64,000 nucleotides of DNA from Lewinellaceae bacterium (GTDB taxonomy: Bacteria; Bacteroidota; Bacteroidia; Chitinophagales; Saprospiraceae), in NCBI GenBank assembly GCA_020636315.1, contig JACJYA010000020.1:57418-121417 (forward strand), read 5' to 3'. The translations under genes were made by a program, and so were the position numbers. The notes under the pieces were generated by a model. The model was not told the origin of the DNA and did no database searches. It saw only the letters and a program-made list of their open reading frames with translations. Shown piece by piece: positions 25,777-34,117 of this stretch. Each line of letters starts with the position of its first letter. Position 1 is the first letter of the stretch.

Positions 25777-26997
25777 ATGAACCGACTACCCCTCCTTCTG
25801 GCTGTTGCAGCCAGTTGCCTTCCCGTTTACAGCACTGCTCAGCCATCCGATATTGATACGAGCAGCCATTGTATTTATACTTCTCTTTTCTTCTCCGGCA
25901 CGCCCTACCTTTCGGAAAGCAGCCCCCGCATCAGAGAGATCGTTGACGAGATCTGTACTGCCGCCGGTTTCAGCAGGAACTTCGAGGTGGTGGCCGCCAG
26001 TGTCGGAAGCGTAGCCGCCGTAAAAGACGGCCCCCGTTATTATCTCCTGTACAGCAGGTATTACACCAGGACATTACTGGAGAGAAATCCCGTTCTCTTG
26101 TATGCCATCCTTGCTCATGAGATCGGGCACATTGCCCGCAGGCACACCCTGGATGGCCGCTTCCGGCTGAGTGAAGAATCTTCCGCGGATGAATTTATGG
26201 GCAGGGTATTGTATGAATTAAAAAAAGTAAACAGCATCGACATGGCCATTACCCTTTTGCGGGAGGACAACTTCGCATACGCCCCCCTCTACCCGCCGGG
26301 GGCCCGCGAACGGATCATCCGCAACGGATGGAATTCCATTGATGGCCTGGTGCGGTCGGAGGGAAACCTCGGGTATTTTGAGAACGAGGCCAACCTGGAA
26401 AATCTGACCCTTCCCGTTTTCGAAATTAAAGGCTGCCCGCGTTTTTACGATTTCCCCCGGAGTTATTTTCAGGGCTGCAAAACCCTGAAAGAGGCCGATC
26501 ATCTCATTTGCCGGGCCCTGGATAATATGGGATATGAACAAAGGCGGTATTATTCCTTACCCAATGGCTTTGCGTTGCTGACGCCTGTCGAGCAGATCAA
26601 TGCCGAGGGCATCGCCCTGCAGGGGCAGGAAAGGTGGCAGGATTATCCCTCGTCGAACGATTTCGACGGCATTCTGAATTACCTGCGCTCTCTGGTGCTC
26701 CCAAAGCCAGGCTACTTCAGGCTGTTTGCATTCGCCATTACGGACCAACCCGTCAAAAGCACGGGGGGGCAATTTGATAAAAAACAGGCAAGAGACTGGC
26801 TGGAAAACGGGGGGTTCTGGTTGCCGGAACTCATCGGGAACAAGGCATTTGATTCCGGTTACCACGCCGGCGTGTTCGTTTATGAGTTCGAAGCCCCTCA
26901 AACGACGAAAAAACTGTCGGAACGGTGTTATCCCAGCCTCCTGTCCGTAGAAGGCCATCTCGACCGGTCGGGCATCCTTCAATATATTAAAAAGTAA
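25777..26997 (+). CDS. Exported M48-like HExxH metallopeptidase (paralogue 1)
   Basis: 406 aa. Signal peptide 1-21 (MNRLPLLLAVAASCLPVYSTA). The zinc site is H114-E-I-G-H118 in AILAHEIGHIARRH, with third ligand E134 in EESSADEF (ExxAD, as in M48). A conserved trailing motif YPPGARERIIRNGW closes the catalytic domain near residue 190. The second half (210-406) is unrecognised and contains several Cys. It shares the HE-GH, ExxAD and YPP...R...NGW signature with the gene at 27788, marking the two as paralogues around the EAD11 gene. No membrane helix after the signal, so probably periplasmic or secreted. Substrate unknown. Confidence 0.8.
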   Translation: MNRLPLLLAVAASCLPVYSTAQPSDIDTSSHCIYTSLFFSGTPYLSESSPRIREIVDEICTAAGFSRNFEVVAASVGSVAAVKDGPRYYLLYSRYYTRTLLERNPVLLYAILAHEIGHIARRHTLDGRFRLSEESSADEFMGRVLYELKKVNSIDMAITLLREDNFAYAPLYPPGARERIIRNGWNSIDGLVRSEGNLGYFENEANLENLTLPVFEIKGCPRFYDFPRSYFQGCKTLKEADHLICRALDNMGYEQRRYYSLPNGFALLTPVEQINAEGIALQGQERWQDYPSSNDFDGILNYLRSLVLPKPGYFRLFAFAITDQPVKSTGGQFDKKQARDWLENGGFWLPELIGNKAFDSGYHAGVFVYEFEAPQTTKKLSERCYPSLLSVEGHLDRSGILQYIKK

Positions 26998-27025
26998 CTT
27001 TTTAACACGACAACCGAAGAGGGGC

Positions 27026-27757
27026 ATGTGGGAATTACTCTCTAATACAAAAAAATTATGCTGGCGGGTATGGCTGGCCTTCACCTCGATCATCACCGGC
27101 CTGACCCTGTTGCAAACGATCAGCGGGCGGCTGGGAGACATCACTCTGTTTATCTGGCTGTGGGCAGGCATTACCTTACTTCCCGGGTTTATGATGGTAT
27201 TTGTCAGTGTTTTAAGGGACCGCCAGACCTCGAAGGCCGTCCCGCGGGAGGCCCATTATGTCTTGTGGCTGGGTTCTCTGGCATACCTTCTGATCGTTCT
27301 GGGCACAATACTGCTGGAAGGGATCGCAACCAGCCGGGCGCTGAGCATTTACGAATACCGCCTGCAATCATTCGCCTGGACGGTTCCCGTTGAGGTTCTG
27401 CTGATGGTGGGATATGCCCTCGTTTTTTATAAAAAGCAGCCCCTCTTCAGGTCGGATGAGCAATCCATCCGGGGCCTGGCTTCCACCCAGGCTCAGAAGT
27501 GGGGGAAAAAACAGCAGAAGCTTAAAGAAACCTGTTTTGAATTGGTTGCGGAAGGCAAACTGGAAAAAGCGTTTTCCACTGCCAGAGAATATATGGAGGA
27601 AAATGGCTCCGGCAACCTGAACAAGGCGCTGCTTCTGGAAAACCAGTTGTCCGAAACCAGGCAACGGGCAGAGCAACAACTCATCAGCCGGGAAGAAAGC
27701 GAAAAAGTGACCCGGCGCATAACCCTTGCATTCATGAATATGATCAATATGCAATAA
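27026..27757 (+). CDS. Four-TM membrane protein with C-terminal EAD11-like adaptor domain
   Basis: 243 aa. Four hydrophobic helices at about 13-33, 39-61, 78-100 and 112-136 are followed by a cytoplasmic tail. Residues ~166-243 show the pattern of effector-associated domain 11: LVAEGKLEKAF, then NKALLLENQLSETRQ, then LISREESEKVTRRITLAFM. That corresponds to the family's L-I-x3-K-x-E-x-A, LL-x-x-R/Q-x-x-x-L and I-S-x-E-E-x-x-x-x-x-R-I-x-x-A. EADs are small death-like adaptor domains that join sensors to effectors such as caspases in bacterial conflict systems. It starts 28 bp after one metallopeptidase gene and ends 30 bp before its paralogue. The EAD11 call is by eye and should be tested by profile search. 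Confidence 0.65.
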   Translation: MWELLSNTKKLCWRVWLAFTSIITGLTLLQTISGRLGDITLFIWLWAGITLLPGFMMVFVSVLRDRQTSKAVPREAHYVLWLGSLAYLLIVLGTILLEGIATSRALSIYEYRLQSFAWTVPVEVLLMVGYALVFYKKQPLFRSDEQSIRGLASTQAQKWGKKQQKLKETCFELVAEGKLEKAFSTAREYMEENGSGNLNKALLLENQLSETRQRAEQQLISREESEKVTRRITLAFMNMINMQ

Positions 27758-27787
27758 TTTTTCTGAGAACCTCAAAACCACAACCAA

Positions 27788-29098
27788 ATGAAAAAGTCGA
27801 TTAGATACCTCATCCCATTGCTTCTTCTGCTTCTCCTGCCCGGGCCGGGCCATGCCCAGGAGCGCATCCATCTCACCAATGGCTGCGCCTACGGCAACCC
27901 GCCGGGAACGGAAGAAATTTACACCAATTTTTACTCTACCGAGGTGGTGGATATTCTGAACGATATTCTGGAGGCCCTGAACCTCAGAAATACGACATTT
28001 GAACTGAAGAGTTCCAACGTCAATACCGCCGTTGCCAGCATAATCGGCGGAAGGAAGTATATCCTTTACAGTGAGGATTTCATCAGGAGGGCAGAACAAA
28101 GCGCCCAGAACAAATGGGTAGTGTACAGCATCCTGGCCCATGAGCTCGGCCATCACATTCTGGACCACGATTTCTCGGAAAAAGACCCCGGAAAGAGGAA
28201 GTTAATGGAGCTGGAAGCCGATGAGTTCTCCGGCAGCGTTCTTCGGTCTTTATGTTCGAAACAGGAAGATGCAATGGCGGCCCTCAATGAGTTGTCCGGC
28301 GCCCCTATCCACCCCTTTTACCCACCTGTCAGCGCCAGAATTGAGTTTATTGCGAATGGCTGGATCAGAAAAGATGAGGCGATCCGGAGGGAAGGCAGGG
28401 ACCCCTGTGGGCAGATCATCGAACTGGCCTTCGGCAAAAATTACAAAAAGCTCAATCACGCCCGGAATGTGAAGGCGATGGTCAAGGAGGAGGAAATGAT
28501 TATCACCTACGACGCGATCAGCCAGCCGGGCAAACTATTCTGCCGGTCCTTTATAGCCACGCCCCGGTATTCCTCCCTGACCCCCAGCACCATGGAATGG
28601 AAAAACGACCGGGAAAAATTCGGAAAGGACAAAGAGATCATCTGGTATTTCGCCAAAGACGGTTATACCCGTGACCAGGTAATGAGGCCGCAGGAGCTGG
28701 GCATCGCCGTTTTTGATTATTCCAAAGTGCCGCGGCCGATTGGCTTCGAAGGTTATGTTCCCGGCATGCTGACAGTAGTGGCCGGCGGCGTCGCCCTGGG
28801 GTATAGTTTCAGCCTCAGGCAGAAAGCCCTGAATGACTACGATCAATACGAAGCGATCCGGGATCCCAATGATGCTTTCTACCAGGAGGCCAACATCTCC
28901 CGGAGCCAGTTTTACCAGGACACGGACGATAAATACATCACTTCCCAGGCGATCCGCAATACCTCCATCGCGGCGATCGGCGCCGGGTTGTTCTGGGTTA
29001 CCAATAAGTATTTAAAGCACAGAAAAAGCAGAATAGGGATCCTCCACCTCGGAGAAGATTACATTGGCATCTGCATAGGAAGAAGATTCGTTTTTTAA
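27788..29098 (+). CDS. Exported M48-like HExxH metallopeptidase (paralogue 2) with a C-terminal membrane segment
   Basis: 436 aa. Signal peptide 1-23 (MKKSIRYLIPLLLLLLLPG, ending GHAQ). The zinc site is H118-E-L-G-H122 in SILAHELGHHILDHD, with third ligand E141 in MELEADEF. The same trailing motif as in the 25777 protein, YPPVSARIEFIANGW, follows. The middle region (KNDREKFGKDKEIIWYFAKD) is unrecognised. Near residues 320-340 (MLTVVAGGVALGYSFSL) and 390-405 (IAAIGAGLFWVTNKYL) there are two hydrophobic stretches that may anchor it. Gap of 30 bp from the EAD11 gene and 27 bp to the lipoprotein gene: one operon. Substrate unknown. Confidence 0.8.
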   Translation: MKKSIRYLIPLLLLLLLPGPGHAQERIHLTNGCAYGNPPGTEEIYTNFYSTEVVDILNDILEALNLRNTTFELKSSNVNTAVASIIGGRKYILYSEDFIRRAEQSAQNKWVVYSILAHELGHHILDHDFSEKDPGKRKLMELEADEFSGSVLRSLCSKQEDAMAALNELSGAPIHPFYPPVSARIEFIANGWIRKDEAIRREGRDPCGQIIELAFGKNYKKLNHARNVKAMVKEEEMIITYDAISQPGKLFCRSFIATPRYSSLTPSTMEWKNDREKFGKDKEIIWYFAKDGYTRDQVMRPQELGIAVFDYSKVPRPIGFEGYVPGMLTVVAGGVALGYSFSLRQKALNDYDQYEAIRDPNDAFYQEANISRSQFYQDTDDKYITSQAIRNTSIAAIGAGLFWVTNKYLKHRKSRIGILHLGEDYIGICIGRRFVF

Positions 29099-29125
29099 TT
29101 GCTTTCACACCTCAAATCCGCCAAT

Positions 29126-30814
29126 ATGAAAACCAAGACGATAATGCTGGCACTAGGTTGCCTGATGGCCTTTATGATGCAATCCTGTGCCCATCTGGAA
29201 GAACTGGAGGATTGCAACGCCCAGGCTTTCTTTGAAACGGAAACAGAGCCCGACTGCCCTGCTCCCTGCGAAGTCCGCTTCATCAATTCCTCCATCGGCC
29301 GGTATTCCTCCGTCCGGTGGACCCTCGGCGACAACAGCCCGGCGGTCGAAGAAGACGGTACTTTCACACACACTTATGACACAGCCGGTGAATACAATGT
29401 GGTGCTCACCGTTTTCGCGGATGGATGCCCACCCGTAGAACGGACGGGGTCAGTCCTGATCGGCGTATCCGCTCCCATTCCGCGGTTTACTGCGGATACA
29501 AACCGATGCACTCTGGTGCGGGAAGATTGCACCATCAATTTTATCAACCACTCCGAAAATTCGGATCGCTATGAGTGGTATGTGGATGGTGTCCTTAAGG
29601 GCCAATCCGAAAACTTTACCCATACCTTCACCGAGGCGGATACCTTTACGGTTTCCCTTGCCGCGTTCAACAAAGAGGTAAGGCGGGATGCATCGGCTGT
29701 GATCATTATCCGGCCGCTGACCTTCAAAATCAAGGGCTACGACCTGGACAACGACGCCAGCGAAGGCGAGGCCATTTACGGGGTAGATGAGGCCGGCAGC
29801 GGAGGGTATTACCTGATGATGAATAATAATATTGCCTGTTACATGGCAATTACGGATGTTTTCGGAGAGTTGGACCCCGCATCCGTCATCGGAAGAGACC
29901 TGGGCCCGAATTACAGCTTAATTCAACCCAATACCTTCGTCAAGGCGCCAAATGGCTACCTCCTGGCCGGGCGGGCAGTGAGGACGAATTTCAATTATGA
30001 CCTTTTCGTTTTCAGAGCCACTTCAGCATTTAATTTCGCTGGTATTAAAACATTTTTTGAACCATTCGAAGGGGCGAACGAAGATGCCTACGGAGGCGCC
30101 GCTACCGACGCCGGAAATTACCTGCTCTTCGGGCAGGGAACCATTGACGGCCAGCAGGGCGCTTACCTGGCGGAGGTCAATACCAGTTTGACTTCGCTGG
30201 TGTCCGGCCGGTTGATATTGGATCCCAGTCCGGTTGCAACCGGGTATGCAATAGTGAACGTGGACGGAGGATACTGGCTGGCGGGGGTCCACCAGAATGC
30301 TTCCGGCGCCAATGAAGCCTTTTTTGTCCGTCTGGACGACAGCTTTAACCAGATCGGAGGGCCGATCAATATCGGATCCCAGCAGTTTTCAGCCAAAAAA
30401 ATCATTCCGTTAAATACTCAGTCCGCCATAATCATCGGCAACGAAGGAAGTACTGCCCGGGCAGCCAGGGTCGATATTGGCGCCACGGGAGTAATGACAA
30501 GAGCCTGGCAGGAACCCTATCCTGGCTGGGAATTCAGAGACGGCCTTCTGGCCAGCGGCGGAAGGCTGATCGTGGCCGGGGCGGCCACCGCTACAAACGA
30601 CCCGGGCTGGCTGGAGATCAATCCGGTTGACGGAAAAAAATACTCCAATCATCAATCCTACACTTCCAACCTGATGGATGACGGGGCTATCAACAGCATA
30701 GCCGAGACCCGGGATGGCGGTTTCATCCTGGCCGGAAGCGGAAGAAAAACCGGAGCGGATGATTTTTCCATCCTCATTAAGACAGACCGGAACGGAGTTG
30801 TCGATGAAAATTAA
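29126..30814 (+). CDS. PKD-domain surface lipoprotein
   Basis: 562 aa from ATG at 29126. An in-frame ATG at 29099 would put nine residues in front of the lipoprotein signal MKTKTIMLALGCLMAFMMQS with lipidation at C21. Two PKD-type beta-sandwich domains lie at about 30-110 and 115-190 (VRWTLGDNSP, FTHTYDTAGEYNVVLTVF; DRYEWYVDG, FTHTFTEADTFTVSLAAF). From ~200 on there are propeller-like repeats with DGGYWLAGVHQN and TRDGGFILAGSG motifs. It is probably exposed on the outer membrane and mediates binding. Fourth gene of the 25777-30814 cluster; its stop codon touches the dispersed repeat. Confidence 0.8.
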   Translation: MKTKTIMLALGCLMAFMMQSCAHLEELEDCNAQAFFETETEPDCPAPCEVRFINSSIGRYSSVRWTLGDNSPAVEEDGTFTHTYDTAGEYNVVLTVFADGCPPVERTGSVLIGVSAPIPRFTADTNRCTLVREDCTINFINHSENSDRYEWYVDGVLKGQSENFTHTFTEADTFTVSLAAFNKEVRRDASAVIIIRPLTFKIKGYDLDNDASEGEAIYGVDEAGSGGYYLMMNNNIACYMAITDVFGELDPASVIGRDLGPNYSLIQPNTFVKAPNGYLLAGRAVRTNFNYDLFVFRATSAFNFAGIKTFFEPFEGANEDAYGGAATDAGNYLLFGQGTIDGQQGAYLAEVNTSLTSLVSGRLILDPSPVATGYAIVNVDGGYWLAGVHQNASGANEAFFVRLDDSFNQIGGPINIGSQQFSAKKIIPLNTQSAIIIGNEGSTARAARVDIGATGVMTRAWQEPYPGWEFRDGLLASGGRLIVAGAATATNDPGWLEINPVDGKKYSNHQSYTSNLMDDGAINSIAETRDGGFILAGSGRKTGADDFSILIKTDRNGVVDEN

Positions 30815-31033
30815 GAGTATGTTGGGAATTCACACTTTGGGCTGCTCTTGCCAAATTTTACCCTGCACTACGTTGCTCCCCGACCCTTCGGGTACGGGGC
30901 AGGCTTTCGGTCACGTAGCTTGCGCCTCCGCTAAAGCTTCAGCGACACGCGGATGGCTATGCTCCCTTATCGCGCCTTGTTCAGAACAAAATTTGGCGGC
31001 GGTCGCTCCAAAAGCAAATTCCCAACATACTCT
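30814..31033 (-). repeat. Structured dispersed intergenic repeat, copy 1 (MITE-like)
   Basis: About 220 bp bounded by a perfect 17-bp inverted repeat, AGAGTATGTTGGGAATT (30814-30830) and its complement at 31017-31033. An inner 10-bp pair is GCCAAATTTT and AAAATTTGGC. Read on the minus strand it shares TTCTGAAC[A/G]AGGCGCGAT, GGAGCATAG and GAGGCGCAA with copy 2 at 37339-37504. No coding potential was recognised. Confidence 0.65.
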
Positions 31034-31052
31034 AAACAATTGAAAACAAAAC

Positions 31053-33701
31053 ATGAAAAACATGAAAAACACCAAAGATCTTCGGCCAGGGCTTCTGTTG
31101 GGAGCATTACTTTTTACCCTTTTACTGAGCCCCCAGCCTGCACAATTGTACGGGCAGATCCTCAACCCCTTTCCCTGCAATACTTCGGATCTGCTTCCTC
31201 CCGCCTGCAGGAATGTATGCTACAACCTGGCTTTCCAGTTCGCAGGCTCATCTGCAACCAACTGGACAGACAACATTCCATCGAGCATTGGCCTTTCCGT
31301 CAATTCTTCGGGCGTACTTACCGGGGTGGTCAGCAACACCGCCCCGGAAGGAGAGTTCACCTTTACGGTTTCGGCGAACATCGACGGCAGCCCTACACCA
31401 ACCTCCACCCCTTTCCGGCTCAACATCATTATTGACCCGACCGAATGCGTATCGTGCATACCGGCAAACACAGGCAAATGGCCAGGTGAGCAGCCCTGCC
31501 TGCACGAAGTGGCCTTCGTACTGGATAATTCCGGCAGTATGGATGACCCGGAAAGCCCGGGTGGAAGCAGCAAATGGACGGTTTTGGGTACGGCCTTGTC
31601 GGGCTATTTGCCGATATTGACTTCCAGTGCCAACCTGGACGTGGATGACCGGGTAGGGGTCATCCTGTTCTCAGGCTTAGATGCCACCCTTCTGCCGGTT
31701 ATCAGCCCGGGAGACCCTTTCCCCGACCTGCTGGACGTTACGGACCCTCCTCCGAGTTTCCCCCCCGGAGGTGGCACGCCCATGGGAGGAGGGTTGCAAA
31801 GAGCCCTGCAGAACTTCTTCACCGGCCTTGGAGTGGATGGCCAGGGCAAGAAAAGGACCATTATTCTTCTGACGGACGGCATGCAAAACCTCAATCCCAT
31901 GGTTCAATTGGGCAGGACGATCGAACTGGAAGCGGGAAGGTTCCCTGCCGGCGGGATACTGGGGCCCGGCTCAGGCCACGGCCTCTTACCGATCAACCTC
32001 AACACCCCGCCCCGAAATTCCATCGAAATTTACTCGATCGGGATCGGGACCGATATCAGCTCCGCAGGCCACGCCCTGCTCAATAATTTAAGCACGGATT
32101 ATGGGAGTACGCTGGATATGGCCTTTGACATGAATAACTTTCTGAACTCGACCATCCCGGACGCCGTGGAAACCTCCACTCCCAGGATCCTCGATATCCG
32201 GCAGGGTATAGCCGACCCCAGTGTTTCAGGGTTTCAGACAGAAGCCTTCACCGTCAACGACAGTGTGAAAAGCCTGGTCATCCAGTTGGCCAATATCAGC
32301 CAGCAATTCGAAGACCCCCAGACATTCCTGTTCAAAGACGGAAACCCCGTATCGGCCGGGCCGGCCTTTACCAACGGTAAAACCATCTTATACGATATTG
32401 ACTTCCCGGCTACAGACATTGGATTGCCCGATCCCGGATCTTCCCGGGGGGAGTGGGAGATCCGCTTTCTTGACCATGCCCGGTTCCAATATGAGGTAAC
32501 AGCCATTGTCGATGAAACCGGCATTCATCACCAGATAGATTTTTCGGGGCAGGACGAGTTTTACGCCGGTGACGATTTAAAGGTTCGGGTTAAGCTTTGG
32601 GATCGCGAAGGGCCTATTACAGACGCATCCGTTGTTGCTGTTTTGCAGCGCCCCGGCGATGACCTCGGAGACCTCGCCGCCAATACCACCGTACCAGGGG
32701 ACAGCCTGTCAACCGGGCAACCGGATCAATCCTCTATCGGGCAGGCTAAACTCACCTATCTGGGAAACCAGCAGGAATTCTGGAACCTGCTTCAAAGGAC
32801 TTCTAACCAATTGACACTCCAGCATACAGGAGACGGGATATATACCGGCACCTTCAGCGGCAACAGCGTAACGGGCACTTACCGCGTTATTGCCTCCATC
32901 GAGGGAGTCCATCCCAACCTGGGCCCCTATGAAGGCAGGGAGTCCACTTTTGCCTTTTTCGACTTTGCCCGCCCGGAGGATATCACGCTCAACGAAACCA
33001 TTATTCCTTTGGGGGCAGATCCGGATGGCGGACAGAGCTACCTCGTCACAATATTGCCAACGAACCGGTTCGGCAGAAAGATCGGCCCGGGGCAACTCGG
33101 CCGGATTACGGCAAGCTCCTCTCTGGGCAGTGTATCCAATTGGAAAGATAACCTGGATGGGTCATACGAATTCACCATCCGGGCTCCCCAGAATGCCCCC
33201 ACAGACCTTTCCATTTTCGTTATCGATAAGGAAACGCCTGTCCTGAGGAAAAAAATAAATGAATCCCGCCCATTCGGGATCAGCCTGCACGGGGGTTTTC
33301 TCCGCCCGTTAAACAATACTTCCCCATTTGATACCCTGACCAACGGTTTCTACACCGAAATCGACCTGGCTTACCGCTTTAACCCCAGCATTGCGTTGCA
33401 ACTGATCGGTGGCAACTACAACTTTGAGAATGATTTTCAGATCTGGGGAGGAAGTTTGTTTCTGGAATATACCTTCAGGAAGAATGTTGTCGCTTCGGTT
33501 TTTTATCCGAGGATTGCCGCAGGAATCGGTGGCTTTAAACCGGACAACCAGGATACCACCTTTGGCCTCGGGCTTCGGGGCAGCCTCGTATATCAGGTTT
33601 CACCTAATATTGAAGCTGGCCTGGACTTCGGCCTGTATTCTCTTCCGGAGCCCGGCTACCTGTTCGGTTACACGGGTATTGGACTGAAATTCTACCTGTA
33701 A
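31053..33701 (+). CDS. Exported von Willebrand factor A protein with C-terminal outer-membrane-barrel-like region
   Basis: 882 aa. Signal peptide about 1-34 (GLLLGALLFTLLLSPQPAQL). A short Cys-rich, putative-Ig region (50-145) precedes a vWA domain at ~152-375 whose metal site starts D158-N-S160-G-S162 (VAFVLDNSGSMDD), with GGGTPMGGGLQRAL and ILLTDGMQN following. Beta-sandwich segments fill 400-770. The last ~110 residues alternate aromatic/small residues (LQLIGGNYNFENDFQIWGG, ending YTGIGLKFYL) as in OM barrels. vWA domains bind proteins through a metal ion. It may be the surface partner of the upstream proteases, though a 238-bp gap with a repeat separates them. Confidence 0.82.
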   Translation: MKNMKNTKDLRPGLLLGALLFTLLLSPQPAQLYGQILNPFPCNTSDLLPPACRNVCYNLAFQFAGSSATNWTDNIPSSIGLSVNSSGVLTGVVSNTAPEGEFTFTVSANIDGSPTPTSTPFRLNIIIDPTECVSCIPANTGKWPGEQPCLHEVAFVLDNSGSMDDPESPGGSSKWTVLGTALSGYLPILTSSANLDVDDRVGVILFSGLDATLLPVISPGDPFPDLLDVTDPPPSFPPGGGTPMGGGLQRALQNFFTGLGVDGQGKKRTIILLTDGMQNLNPMVQLGRTIELEAGRFPAGGILGPGSGHGLLPINLNTPPRNSIEIYSIGIGTDISSAGHALLNNLSTDYGSTLDMAFDMNNFLNSTIPDAVETSTPRILDIRQGIADPSVSGFQTEAFTVNDSVKSLVIQLANISQQFEDPQTFLFKDGNPVSAGPAFTNGKTILYDIDFPATDIGLPDPGSSRGEWEIRFLDHARFQYEVTAIVDETGIHHQIDFSGQDEFYAGDDLKVRVKLWDREGPITDASVVAVLQRPGDDLGDLAANTTVPGDSLSTGQPDQSSIGQAKLTYLGNQQEFWNLLQRTSNQLTLQHTGDGIYTGTFSGNSVTGTYRVIASIEGVHPNLGPYEGRESTFAFFDFARPEDITLNETIIPLGADPDGGQSYLVTILPTNRFGRKIGPGQLGRITASSSLGSVSNWKDNLDGSYEFTIRAPQNAPTDLSIFVIDKETPVLRKKINESRPFGISLHGGFLRPLNNTSPFDTLTNGFYTEIDLAYRFNPSIALQLIGGNYNFENDFQIWGGSLFLEYTFRKNVVASVFYPRIAAGIGGFKPDNQDTTFGLGLRGSLVYQVSPNIEAGLDFGLYSLPEPGYLFGYTGIGLKFYL

Positions 33702-34117
33702 TCATCCTACTGGCACTTTCTGGATTGTGTAAAGGTGTGAAAGAAAAATGCTCCCACCCATTTACACCTTTACACATTTCCACTTTTACACTCTTCACTC
33801 CACCTCCACTGGCCGGTTAAAGGCCTGGTTTAAGAGAATTTTAACGGGAAAGGAACACTAAAGGCCGCACTTTGACCCTTTAACGGTTGTTAATCAATTA
33901 GGTGGAGGCTTTTGTGTTACAGGCATAAAAAGCAGGAAACATCCAAAAAAAACTATTGTCCTGCCTTAACCGTGCCCGTCCAGGCTCAAGCTGAAAGCCA
34001 AAAAATATTCCCTGAAGACACCCGGCCATATATGGCCAATGAAAAACAATCATCATTAAAATTTGCCGGCCGATTGTTGGCTCAACCAATGAACCGGCGA
34101 GGAAAAAATAAAGCAAT
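33702..34117 (+). other. Intergenic region with a terminator-like hairpin
   Basis: 416 bp. A 13-bp inverted repeat TGTGTAAAGGTGT (33726-33738) with ACACCTTTACACA (33764-33776) sits 24 nt after the vWA stop, but its T-tract is poor; it is a possible terminator. The rest shows no convincing promoter or gene; an almost correct -7 element (TAAAATTTG, one base too long) lies near 34057. Confidence 0.4.
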
